Of a DNA stretch of 19,188 nt, positions 1 through 6,553 are shown piece by piece. This DNA comes from CAYWNA01 sp964459305 (GTDB lineage: Bacteria; Planctomycetota; Planctomycetia; Pirellulales; Pirellulaceae). The notes beneath the pieces were generated by a model that saw only the letters and a program-made list of their open reading frames with translations, made no database searches and was not told the origin of the DNA. The translations under genes and the position numbers were made by a program. Numbering within the stretch: the stretch's first letter is position 1; the number at the start of each line of letters is the position of its first letter. Location of the stretch: assembly GCA_964459305.1 (NCBI GenBank), contig CAYWNA010000259.1, positions 1-19,188 on the forward strand, in the 5' to 3' direction.

Positions 1-47
1 TGCTGGGTTTTACCACGACACCACCGTAACCCGCAGGGAGACAGAAC

Positions 48-461
48 ATGCAACGCTTGGTAATACGAGGGCTCATTGGTGTCGGCATCGTTGCGGGAGC
101 TGCAATCGTGTCGATGATTTCGGGGATTTTTTCCATCGGCGGCGGAGGCGGTGGAGATGGGTCCGATTCGACCACGCCCGCCAAAGCCGTGGTCGAGCCG
201 GCCGAACCCGCCGAACCGGCGATGGAACCGGCCGCGCCGCTGGATAAGCAGTTGATGGTCACCATCGACGACCGCCGCTTCCTGGTGGAAGGGCAGGAGA
301 AGACAGCCGACGAGATCGTGCAACTCGCCGCTCAGGTGCCTGACGAGTTCAGCGTGAAAGTGATCATTATCTGCAAGGACACGTCGCGAGCCGACGCCGA
401 AACCGAACTAGCTGACAAGCTCGATTCGCAGGGTATCTCGCACGAAATGAAGGACGAGTAA
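48..461 (+). CDS. Membrane-anchored protein with ExbD-like C-terminal domain
   Basis: Small protein of 137 aa. Seen: one hydrophobic segment at about residues 7-30, a glycine run (31-36), a proline/alanine/glutamate-rich linker with PAEPAEP repeats (about 48-64), and a compact soluble tail (68-137). The order of that tail (a VTIDDRRF strand, a helix, the strand KVIIICKD, then a helix ending DKLDSQGI) recalls the periplasmic half of ExbD/TolR. Inference only: a single-span inner-membrane protein with its tail in the periplasm. The usual ExbD transmembrane Asp is absent and no ExbB or TonB partner is visible, so energy transduction is not claimed. A GGGAG Shine-Dalgarno lies about 8 nt before the ATG. 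The lactonase gene begins 16 nt downstream on the same strand, so the two may be co-transcribed. The gene is certain; the fold assignment is weak. Confidence 0.8.
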   Translation: MQRLVIRGLIGVGIVAGAAIVSMISGIFSIGGGGGGDGSDSTTPAKAVVEPAEPAEPAMEPAAPLDKQLMVTIDDRRFLVEGQEKTADEIVQLAAQVPDEFSVKVIIICKDTSRADAETELADKLDSQGISHEMKDE

Positions 462-477
462 CAGACTGTTTTTTACT

Positions 478-1749
478 ATGACTCGACTCGACCGTTCCCG
501 ACGTTCGTTTCTAAGAACTTCTGTCGCACTGGCGGGGACAACCCCGCTTATCTCCGGTTTGCTCCAAGCGCAATCGAATGAATCCAGTGGGCCACTCATC
601 GCCTATGTCGGCACCTTCAGTTCTCCGCTTCGCGATATGTTGCCAACGCAGGTGGATCTGCCGCCGGGCAATGGTCGCGGCATACACCTTTTCCAGGTGA
701 ATCGCGCCACCGGGGCGATGACGCCCGCCGGCATTCACGAGATGGGAACAAGCCCCAGCTGCCTGGCTGCGAATGCGACCGGAACCCGATTGTATTCCGC
801 CAATGAGACGGATCGCGTGGGGAAGGACAAGGAAGGCACGGTCAGCGCCTTCTCCATCGATCGGGCAGCCGGGCATTTGACGTTGCTGGGCACCGTCCGC
901 TCCGGCGGCGCCGGTCCGACCTATGTGAGCATCCATCCGTCAGGGCGGTTCTTGTTGGTGGCCAACTATTTTGGCGGCTCCGTCGCGGTGCTGCCGATTC
1001 TGGCCGACGGTCGGTTGGCGGGCGCCACGGACATCAAGAACGATGCTGGCAAGATTGGCCCCACCAAGGCGACCAATGCTCCACCGGGCAGCTTTGCCTT
1101 CAGCGGGCATGATCGGACTCACGCGCACATGATTCAGGCCGATCCCTCAGGGCGATTCGTGCTGCATGCTGACTTGGGCTTGGATCAAATCTTCGTCTGG
1201 AAGTTCGACGAGCAGCAGGGCGTGCTGACTTCGAATGAACCGCCCGCGGTTTCGCTGCCACCCGGAGACGGGCCGCGGCATTTCCATTTTCATCCCAATG
1301 GTCGTTGGTTCTACTCCATTCAGGAAGAAGGCTCGACAATCGTTTTGTTTGACTACGATGCCCGAGCGGGGCGGTTGGCCACACGCCAAACGGTCTCGAC
1401 TCTGCCGCCCGGGTTTGCTGGCAGTAATTTCTGCTCCGAGATTTTGGTTTCTGCCGATGGGCAATTTGTCTATGCGGGCAACCGGCTGCACGACAGCATC
1501 GGGATCTTCTCCGTTGGCCCAAACGGCGACCTCACGTTCATCGGGGAAGAATGGACAAGAGGGAATTATCCGCGCAGCTTCAACTTCGACCCCACGGGCC
1601 GGTTCCTCTATTGCTGCAATCAGCGAGCCGACAACATCGCCGTCTTCCAAGTGAATCGCAAGACCGGCAGCCTCAAATTTACCGGCCACTACACCCCGGT
1701 TGGCAATCCTTCGATCATCGTCTTCCTCGATCTCGCCAAGGTAGATTGA
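478..1749 (+). CDS. Tat-exported lactonase-type seven-bladed beta-propeller (6-phosphogluconolactonase family)
   Basis: Protein of 423 aa. Residues 6-13 (RSRRSFLR) followed by a hydrophobic stretch to about residue 31 form a twin-arginine export signal. The rest reads as a lactonase propeller: AYVGTFS opening, ATGTRLYSANE, VSIHPSGRFLLVANYFGGSV, HMIQADPSGRFVLHADLGLD, GPRHFHFHPNGRWFYSIQEE, LVSADGQFVYAGNR and PRSFNFDPTGRFLYCCNQ, ending in a PSIIVF-type last blade. The length suits the family plus a signal peptide. Family knowledge: cytosolic members (YbhE/Pgl) hydrolyse 6-phosphogluconolactone. An exported copy probably acts on another lactone or sugar outside the cytoplasm, so no symbol is given. 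No clear Shine-Dalgarno precedes the ATG; with a 16-nt gap to the upstream gene it may be translated by coupling. Confidence 0.92.
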   Translation: MTRLDRSRRSFLRTSVALAGTTPLISGLLQAQSNESSGPLIAYVGTFSSPLRDMLPTQVDLPPGNGRGIHLFQVNRATGAMTPAGIHEMGTSPSCLAANATGTRLYSANETDRVGKDKEGTVSAFSIDRAAGHLTLLGTVRSGGAGPTYVSIHPSGRFLLVANYFGGSVAVLPILADGRLAGATDIKNDAGKIGPTKATNAPPGSFAFSGHDRTHAHMIQADPSGRFVLHADLGLDQIFVWKFDEQQGVLTSNEPPAVSLPPGDGPRHFHFHPNGRWFYSIQEEGSTIVLFDYDARAGRLATRQTVSTLPPGFAGSNFCSEILVSADGQFVYAGNRLHDSIGIFSVGPNGDLTFIGEEWTRGNYPRSFNFDPTGRFLYCCNQRADNIAVFQVNRKTGSLKFTGHYTPVGNPSIIVFLDLAKVD

Positions 1750-1807
1750 AGTCACGTGATACCCCGGCAACGGCCAGCGCAACTTTCCTGGACGCAGGAA
1801 TGGGTTT

Positions 1808-1875
1808 GTAGCTGGATTCGCAAGAATTCAGACGGATCACGCCCTCACCGCCTGAATTCTTGCGAATCCAGCTAC
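1808..1875. repeat. Perfect 24-bp inverted repeat (long hairpin)
   Basis: The arms at 1808-1831 and 1852-1875 are exact reverse complements. After one mismatch the stem continues for three more pairs (CGG at 1833-1835 with CCG at 1848-1850), leaving a loop of about 12 nt. It starts about 60 nt after the lactonase stop codon and could stop transcription, but no T-run follows. A long perfect stem in a non-coding gap also fits a dispersed repetitive palindrome; a copy count would separate the two. Confidence 0.9.
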
Positions 1876-1980
1876 GTCGGTGTGACGCTGCCCGGGCGTC
1901 TCTACGCCACCGTCATCGTCACCGCCTCGGGCGGAGTATTCGACGGGTACGGCAGTCCCTACGGCTTCAAGATCGCGTTC
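1876..1980 (+). pseudogene. Remnant of a CBM9-like domain (upstream fragment)
   Basis: The frame reads LYATVIVTASGGVFDGYG followed by SPYGFKIAF, then loses similarity and stops at 2002-2004. The block 1927-1975 matches 2995-3043 at 43 of 49 positions, in the same frame. There is no start codon with a ribosome binding site and no continuation of the domain, so this is an orphan piece. The identity rests on the longer downstream fragment. Confidence 0.5.
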
Positions 1981-2146
1981 CGGCAAGAGTGTGATCGTTT
2001 CTAGCTCGCTAACTTCTGAATGCCTTTCTCGCCAAGATTTGACAACCCCGTAAAGGCTCGGCTCGGGCTCATCAAATCCTTCCAGTACAAGCCCATCCCG
2101 TTGCCCCTTGGCTAGGCGCAGATCTTGGGAACTGCATTAGGTTCAA

Positions 2147-2175
2147 TCTACAAAACCGTTTCGTGTTGGTATAAT
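2147..2175 (+). promoter_or_regulatory. Sigma-70-type promoter of the PIN/partner pair
   Basis: A perfect TATAAT lies at 2170-2175. Seventeen nucleotides upstream is TCTACA (2147-2152), a 4/6 match to the -35 consensus. The predicted start, near 2182, gives a leader of about 35 nt before the ATG at 2217 and places the longer candidate start at 2199 unusually close to the 5' end. It points to expression independent of the surrounding debris. Confidence 0.6.
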
Positions 2176-2216
2176 ATCCCGTCGACGAACGTGACATTAT
2201 GCGAGGACGCCAAGAA

Positions 2217-2702
2217 ATGAAACCGACTGTCTATCTGGAGACAACGATCATTGGGTACTTAGCGATGCGCGTTAGTGGTCTGCTTCGTGTGGCGGCGAAT
2301 CAGCAGACAACTCGCGACTGGTGGGATAATCATCGCCAGGACTTTGATCTGCTGATCTCCCGTTTTGTTGTCGATGAATGCTCTGAAGGTGATCCGATTG
2401 CGGCGCAGGAACGGGCGGAGTACTTGAAGGGAATTCCGCTTCTGGAAATCTCGGACGATGTCAGTTCGCTCGCGAGTTCGCTTCTCGCCGGCGTGCCGCT
2501 GCCCGAGAAGGCGGCGATTGACGCGCTTCACATTTCCGTTGCGGCAGTCAGCGGTGTAGAATACCTATTGACGTGGAACTGTAAGCACATCGCGAACCCG
2601 TCGATGCGGCCGCAGATTGAACGTATCTGCCGCGACCTGGGTTTCGAACCGCCCGTGATTTGTACTCCGCAGGAGTTACTGGAGATCGACGATGCAATCT
2701 GA
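2217..2702 (+). CDS. PIN-domain protein, VapC-like toxin
   Basis: Protein of 161 aa. The N-terminus VYLETTIIGYL is the first strand of the PIN fold in the YLETT subfamily. The acidic positions are visible: E8, E54 (in FVVDE), D102 (in AAIDALHIS) and N121 (in LLTWNCKHI). PIN proteins are Mg2+-dependent ribonucleases, and VapC members are toxins of type II systems. The ATG at 2217 is chosen over that at 2199 because GAGG lies about 10 nt before it and the fold begins immediately. A sigma-70-type promoter lies just upstream. Its last codons overlap the next small gene, which starts at 2692; this tight coupling is typical of a toxin-antitoxin pair, although here the toxin comes first. Toxicity is inferred. 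Confidence 0.88.
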   Translation: MKPTVYLETTIIGYLAMRVSGLLRVAANQQTTRDWWDNHRQDFDLLISRFVVDECSEGDPIAAQERAEYLKGIPLLEISDDVSSLASSLLAGVPLPEKAAIDALHISVAAVSGVEYLLTWNCKHIANPSMRPQIERICRDLGFEPPVICTPQELLEIDDAI

Positions 2703-2889
2703 TCCTATTGTTGCCGAGATTCGGAATCTGCGGGAACGGCGAGCCGCTCGGTTTGGCTTTGACGTCCGTTCGATCGTGAAAGACGCTCAAGAACGTGACG
2801 CCGCTGGTGATCGTGAGGTCATTCGCCGTCCACCGCGTTGTCCTGTCTCAACGGCAGGAAGCGATGCGGAGGCCATCACAACCCATTGA
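2692..2889 (+). CDS. Small partner protein of the PIN toxin (putative antitoxin)
   Basis: Protein of 65 aa starting inside the 3' end of the PIN gene (ATG at 2692, PIN stop at 2700-2702), with GGAG about 7 nt before the start. The sequence DPIVAEIRNLRERRAARFGFDVRSIVKD is a charged helical segment of a type often encoded directly after PIN genes of this subfamily, and the DREVIRRPPR segment resembles the usual end of such partners. The last 16 residues look like an extension into the neighbouring debris. No DNA-binding motif (RHH, AbrB, HTH) can be named, so neutralisation or autoregulation of the toxin is an inference from position and size. Confidence 0.72.
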   Translation: MQSDPIVAEIRNLRERRAARFGFDVRSIVKDAQERDAAGDREVIRRPPRCPVSTAGSDAEAITTH

Positions 2890-2994
2890 ACCGGAACGGC
2901 TACCCTTTTCGCGATTCGACGGCGATGCTGGAAGCCCGAAGGGCACCGACCCGAGAGCCCAGCGGTGCAAGCCCTGGGACGTTTTCCAACAACG

Positions 2995-3276
2995 TCGGGC
3001 GGGATACTCGACGGGGACGGCAGTCCTTACGGCTTCAAAATCGACTGGAATGGCGCCGAGGCGAAAACGCAGATCGGCGCGGGCGGCTGGACCGCTGAGA
3101 TCGCTGTGACACCCAAAGAGCAGTCCCCGTTCCTCGAAGGCAGCGACGCGCCGGTCTATGGATTCAACTTCATCCGCATCGACCGCAGAAAACGCACGGC
3201 CTGGGTGCCAGCCATGCCAAGACGCTGGTCGATCCATCCCCGCACGGCAGGATTCGGGTTCTTCATCAAAGAATAG
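2995..3276 (+). pseudogene. 3' remnant of a CBM9-like carbohydrate-binding domain gene
   Basis: The frame gives about 93 residues: GGILDGDGSPYGFKIDWN, then GWTAEIAVTPKEQ, YGFNFIRIDRRKRTAWVPA and a final AGFGFFIKE before a natural TAG. The order (W..E.A.P, then G.NF.R......W.P, then G...F) is the closing half of the CBM9-like beta-sandwich that planctomycetes append to many secreted enzymes. The front of the domain, the rest of the protein, a start codon and a ribosome binding site are missing, so it is a truncated gene. It carries a 49-nt block shared with 1927-1975. The family call is from motif order and is moderately sure. Confidence 0.6.
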
Positions 3277-3281
3277 ATTCG

Positions 3282-3545
3282 CTATCTGCCTGACGAAGAA
3301 AGGGGGCAAAAAGATTCAATCGCTACAAAATAGTTCTGACCCCTTTTCCGGTTCTTGCGTGTAAGCCACTCATCCACCACGTACCTCTTGAAGACGTGAA
3401 GCTGCTTCTCTGTCAACGCGCTCAATCCATGTGACATCACGCGTTTCGTTATGCCGGCAGCGGGATTCTGGAGTTCGTGTTCAACCAAGAACGCCAATGC
3501 CTCCCGATCAAGGAGTGATTTATCAAAATCCTCTCGCCAATCCAA
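3282..3545 (-). CDS. Small protein of unknown function, 3' end probably truncated
   Basis: Protein of 87 aa, starting at TTG. A full AGGAGG (3552-3557) six nt before this codon decides the start; the GTG at 3551-3549 is in another frame. Seen: an acidic N-terminus (DWREDFDKSLLD), a helical part (ALAFLVEHELQ, AAGITKRVMSHG) and ALTEKQLHVFKRYVVDEW. I do not recognise a named domain. From about residue 63 the frame runs into a repeat-like segment (3298-3348) rich in G and C runs, and the tail GQNYFVAIESFCPLSSSGR looks like read-through, so the original C-terminus may be lost. It begins 48 nt after the nuclease stop and is probably in the same transcript. Confidence 0.65.
   Translation of the reverse strand: MDWREDFDKSLLDREALAFLVEHELQNPAAGITKRVMSHGLSALTEKQLHVFKRYVVDEWLTRKNRKRGQNYFVAIESFCPLSSSGR
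3298..3348. repeat. Short element with imperfect terminal inverted repeats
   Basis: The element begins GAAAGGGGG (3298-3306) and ends CCCCTTTTC (3340-3348), which are near reverse complements. Its minus-strand end reads GAAAAGGGGTC, close to the GAAAGGGGTC head of the repeats at 6681 and 7978. It sits at the junction between the CBM9-like remnant and the end of the small gene at 3282-3545. It could be the footprint of a small mobile or REP-like element. Confidence 0.45.
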
Positions 3546-3551
3546 ATCACA

Positions 3552-3557
3552 CCTCCT
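3552..3557 (-). promoter_or_regulatory. Perfect Shine-Dalgarno fixing a TTG start
   Basis: AGGAGG on the minus strand, with a 6-nt spacer to the TTG at 3545. No other start codon in a long frame lies at a workable distance. This is the strongest ribosome binding site in the window. Confidence 0.8.
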
Positions 3558-3593
3558 TCCTTATGGCAGTCGAGGTGCCTTTAGCGTTGCCTT

Positions 3594-4001
3594 TCATTCG
3601 GGCTCCCCGATTCTATCCCATCTCTCATGGTACTGCTCCACGCAGTACGACGAAGGCTGGAGCCAGTACGAGACTCTCCCGTCTTTCTCTCCGCGGTGAG
3701 CAAGGGACTTCACCTCATCGGGACGCAGGATGTACGTCTGTGGTTCACCCGCGACGTTGTTGACGACGACCCAGTAATCCCCCATGACTCTGTCGAGGGA
3801 TGTACCCAACGGGACAGGGTTCCTCTTGCTGAGGGCCTTGACCTGAATGCTGATCATGCGGGAACAATCGTGATTGTACGCAATGATATCAACGCCGCGC
3901 GCATTACGAGCGGTAGGCATCGCGTTCCATCCTCTGCGAGATAGGTGGAAGCACGTCCAGTACAGGCCGATGTTGCCCGTGACTTGTGAGCTGTTCTTCA
4001 T
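3594..4001 (-). CDS. PD-(D/E)XK-like nuclease-fold protein
   Basis: Protein of 135 aa from the ATG at 4001; a GTG one codon earlier is the alternative, and AGGA lies 4 nt before the ATG. The layout is that of small restriction-endonuclease-fold proteins: TGNIGLYWTCFHLSRRGWNAMPT (helix plus strand), then NARGVDIIAY with the metal-binding Asp (D38) and MISIQVKAL with the Q53-x-K55 motif, as in archaeal Holliday-junction-resolvase relatives. The acidic residue usual in the first helix is not evident (GLYW in its place), so activity may be altered. It sits between a DNA glycosylase gene and a small unknown gene, all on the minus strand, and its start lies just after the attC-like palindrome. Fold fairly sure; function unknown. 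Confidence 0.78.
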   Translation of the reverse strand: MKNSSQVTGNIGLYWTCFHLSRRGWNAMPTARNARGVDIIAYNHDCSRMISIQVKALSKRNPVPLGTSLDRVMGDYWVVVNNVAGEPQTYILRPDEVKSLAHRGEKDGRVSYWLQPSSYCVEQYHERWDRIGEPE

Positions 4002-4004
4002 CAC

Positions 4005-4117
4005 GTCCTGTTAAACGACCAAGCTAACCCGCCGGGAACAGGCCGGCGCGAACGGCTTTGATTTCGCGACACGCTCAACTCGCCGGCCTGTTCCCGGTCG
4101 GGTTGAGCGGTTAGACA
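4005..4117 (-). repeat. Large palindrome resembling an integron attC site
   Basis: The arms 4032-4048 and 4081-4097 are exact 17-bp reverse complements. Beyond a single bulge the pairing continues through AACCCG (4026-4031) and CGGGTT (4099-4104). Read on the minus strand it begins GTCTAAC, matching the attC R'' consensus RYYYAAC and containing the TAA stop of the glycosylase gene. It then has GCTCAACCCG facing CGGGTTAGC, with one unpaired base, as in attC L''/L' arms. It ends GTTTAAC, 6 of 7 for GTTRRRY, about 11 nt before the nuclease start. Against it: the R''-L'' spacer is too short and the two R boxes do not pair well. A plain transcription terminator is possible. Confidence 0.5.
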
Positions 4118-4884
4118 CCGTTCAGTCCTTCGCTTAAGGCCACTTCTTCTTCGGTCCACTTATCGCCGTCGAAGCTGGAGAAAATCGCGGCGTCAAGGAC
4201 GCACGGGAATTCGCCGCTTGCTTCACAGAGCTGCTGGACGCCACCTGACACGAAATTGTAATAATGCTGATCTGCCAGGGCGGTGGAATTCAATTCTACG
4301 GGAAATCCGAACTTGTTCAGCCATTTTGTGATGCGACTGTCCAACGGGATTTCAAAGCGGCTCAAACCGAGCCACTGGACCATGTTCCTTGCCTGTTTTG
4401 GGCCAATGCCGTGGAGGTTATCCTGCAAAAACTGCGCTGTTGCTCGTTCAGTTGCGGGGGTCGTCGTATGGCAGAGACTGTTCAGCCTCGACTTCAATTC
4501 AGGCCATAACCCGTTTTCCAGGGTGTGTAGATTCCGCGCTGCTTGGTCGGAAATGGTTCTGGTGCGTCGGATACCCCCGTGGGATTCAAGGGTGCGCAGG
4601 CATAGTTTCGCAGGCTGCTTGTGTTTGCGGCACACTTCGTAGTTGAGTGGAAAGGGCCGCCGACGCATGAACTTTGAGACGGGAGTCCCCGGGCCGGAAC
4701 GTTGTTGCGTTGTAAGCAAGCAGCCAACCATGACGTGCCACACCGGCGATTCAGTGACGCGCGGCTTGCTACTTGCCAGGTTGCGTTTGCGTCGGTGTTG
4801 AACAAACACGTCGTTTTGTCGCTCGCTGATGAACTCCTGTATGCGCTTGATGTCGGCGGATGTGATCTGCCAGCGGATTTCCAT
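4111..4884 (-). CDS. HhH-GPD superfamily DNA glycosylase
   Basis: Protein of 257 aa. The core is the helix-hairpin-helix and catalytic segment at residues 157-190: LHGIGPKQARNMVQWLGL followed by FEIPLDSRITKWL. K163 sits where bifunctional glycosylase/AP lyases (Endo III, OGG1) carry the Schiff-base lysine, and D182 is the conserved catalytic aspartate. VWHVMVGCLLTTQQR (48-62) is the usual N-terminal helix. There is no C-terminal Cys cluster for an iron-sulphur centre, so it is not a standard Nth or MutY. Family role: removal of a modified or mismatched base from DNA; the substrate is unknown. GAGGG lies about 7 nt before the ATG. A CATAAT at 4935-4940 (minus strand) is a possible -10. The stop codon lies inside the attC-like palindrome. 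Confidence 0.85.
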   Translation of the reverse strand: MEIRWQITSADIKRIQEFISERQNDVFVQHRRKRNLASSKPRVTESPVWHVMVGCLLTTQQRSGPGTPVSKFMRRRPFPLNYEVCRKHKQPAKLCLRTLESHGGIRRTRTISDQAARNLHTLENGLWPELKSRLNSLCHTTTPATERATAQFLQDNLHGIGPKQARNMVQWLGLSRFEIPLDSRITKWLNKFGFPVELNSTALADQHYYNFVSGGVQQLCEASGEFPCVLDAAIFSSFDGDKWTEEEVALSEGLNGV

Positions 4885-5052
4885 CGGTGGCCCTCGATCA
4901 GTCTACAGGTGCCGAGCTTCAAATTGTCGGTTTTATTATGGGGGGTGTTTATCATTGGGGCGGGGTGTCTTTTCTCTAAACTACCCCCGACACTCCCGCG
5001 CCCTTTTCTTCCCAAACGCCCCGGTTGCGGCCGAAGGCCGAGTCAAGCCAAA

Positions 5053-6399
5053 TCACCCATCGAGGACCCAGCCCTTGCGGTACTTGCGGCTCAGCAGCTC
5101 ATTCGCTTCGTCGACGTTGGTCACTCGCCCGACCTTGCCGTCGTACTCCAGCTTCTTGCCGATTCGATAGGCAACCAAGCCCAATAGCATCTGTTCAATG
5201 GCGTCGCCGCTGTATTTGAAGTCACACGCGCACTTCAAATCGCCCTTGCATGCATTGACCCATTGCTCCTGGAATCCGCCCATGCGCGGAATCTGCTCCG
5301 ATTCCGGTCGTGGCGTGTAATGGTCCAGACTGCCACCTTCTTTAAGCGGTATGAGCTTGTGGTTTCCGAAACCTGCCGCCAGCTTGGCCTTGTCGCCCAC
5401 GAACAGAGCACCGTGGCCGTTGCCGTGAGGATCCATGCTCTTTGCCTTGCCGCCGTGAGCTCCCTGATACCAAGTCAGTTTGATCGGTGGACGCCAATCG
5501 TTGGCGGGATGATCGAAGGTCGCCGTCATGTCGACCGGCGTCACATCGGGATTGAAATCCTCGCCAAACGCGTCGGCAGTCGTGGGCAAGGTCGCGTCGA
5601 TGCCATACCAGGCCAAGTCCATCGTATGGCTTCCCATATCGCCGATCTGACCACTGCCAAAGTCCCAATACATGTTCCAGGCCAAGCAACCGCCGAAGTA
5701 GCCGGGGTTGTAGGGGTGCATCGCCGATGGACCGATCCACAGGTCGTAGTGCAGATGGGACGGAGGATCGCCAGCGGCCGGCAGATAACCTGGCCGACGT
5801 ATCTCGCGATTGCCCCAAGCATGAACATGCTGCAAGGTCCCCACGGCACCATCCAGAATCATCTCGCGTACACGGTCGAAGTTTGGGTGCGCGTGTCGTT
5901 GCGTCCCAACTTGTGTGGCAAGTTTGTCTTTCTTGGAAAGCCAATTCGCACGAACCACGCGTGCCTCTTCCACGGTATTGGCCAGTGGCTTCTCGCAATA
6001 CACATGCATGTCGCGGTTCACGGCCCAATTGGCGATGAAAGCATGTGTGTGATCGGTTGTGCTGCAAACCACGGCATCAATGTCTTTCTGTTCCAGGCAC
6101 TTGCGCCAGTCGACGTAGTGTTTCGCGCCGGGGAATTTCTCGGCTCCCTTGGCCAGGTTCTGCTCGTTGATGTCACACAACGCGACAACATTTTCGTTCT
6201 TGATGCTGTTGAAGTGAGCTTTCGCCCTGCCCCAAGTGCCGATCAGGGCGACGTTCAGCTTGTTGCTGGGCGCTTTGGCACCGGCGAATACGCCACTGGG
6301 CAGGATCGTCAACCCAACCCCGGCTGCCATCGTCGATTGAAGAAGTTGACGTCGAGTGACCGTGCGGCGATCGGTGGTTGGTTTACGCGAGGCGCTCAT
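5053..6399 (-). CDS. Tat-exported Gfo/Idh/MocA-family oxidoreductase
   Basis: Protein of 448 aa. An N-terminal Tat signal (TRRQLLQ at 15-21, hydrophobic to about 41) precedes an NAD(P)-binding Rossmann domain (LNVALIGTWGRAKAH, then VVALCDI), the family motif CEKPLA (135-140) and a C-terminal beta-sheet domain with GQIGDMGSHTMDLAWYGI (250-267). Family reaction: NAD(P)-dependent oxidation or reduction of sugars or cyclitols; the substrate is not predictable. The start at 6399 has AGGAG 8 nt upstream. The longer frame from 6549 is rejected because the TATAAT at 6553-6548 overlaps that ATG. A five-pair GC hairpin (5028-5040) about 12 nt after the stop could help termination, but has no T-run. Confidence 0.93.
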   Translation of the reverse strand: MSASRKPTTDRRTVTRRQLLQSTMAAGVGLTILPSGVFAGAKAPSNKLNVALIGTWGRAKAHFNSIKNENVVALCDINEQNLAKGAEKFPGAKHYVDWRKCLEQKDIDAVVCSTTDHTHAFIANWAVNRDMHVYCEKPLANTVEEARVVRANWLSKKDKLATQVGTQRHAHPNFDRVREMILDGAVGTLQHVHAWGNREIRRPGYLPAAGDPPSHLHYDLWIGPSAMHPYNPGYFGGCLAWNMYWDFGSGQIGDMGSHTMDLAWYGIDATLPTTADAFGEDFNPDVTPVDMTATFDHPANDWRPPIKLTWYQGAHGGKAKSMDPHGNGHGALFVGDKAKLAAGFGNHKLIPLKEGGSLDHYTPRPESEQIPRMGGFQEQWVNACKGDLKCACDFKYSGDAIEQMLLGLVAYRIGKKLEYDGKVGRVTNVDEANELLSRKYRKGWVLDG

Positions 6400-6547
6400 T
6401 TGCTGGGCTCCTTGTGGAGGAAGAGGAAGGTAAGGACTTTGTCTGGAAAACGGGTTGTGAACGGGTCGGCTGACCGGCCCCAGTGTCAAGGTGGCTTGGT
6501 CAGCACACGAAGCTACAACGCTGGCTCGTCGAAACCTTTGGGTGGCC

Positions 6548-6553
6548 ATTATA
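6548..6553 (-). promoter_or_regulatory. -10 box of the oxidoreductase gene ending at 5053
   Basis: A perfect TATAAT on the minus strand. No good -35 is found at 16-18 nt spacing. The predicted transcript starts near 6540, giving a leader of about 140 nt and excluding translation from 6549. Confidence 0.45.

Larger units (their letters stand above)
1750..2146. other. Non-coding stretch with hairpin and gene debris
   Basis: No intact gene is visible. The stretch holds a perfect 24-bp inverted repeat (1808-1875), a remnant of a CBM9-like domain frame (1876-1980) and about 165 nt with nothing recognisable. The PIN-gene promoter follows. A continuous frame running through the hairpin and remnant has no ribosome binding site or family match upstream of the remnant. 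Confidence 0.6.
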
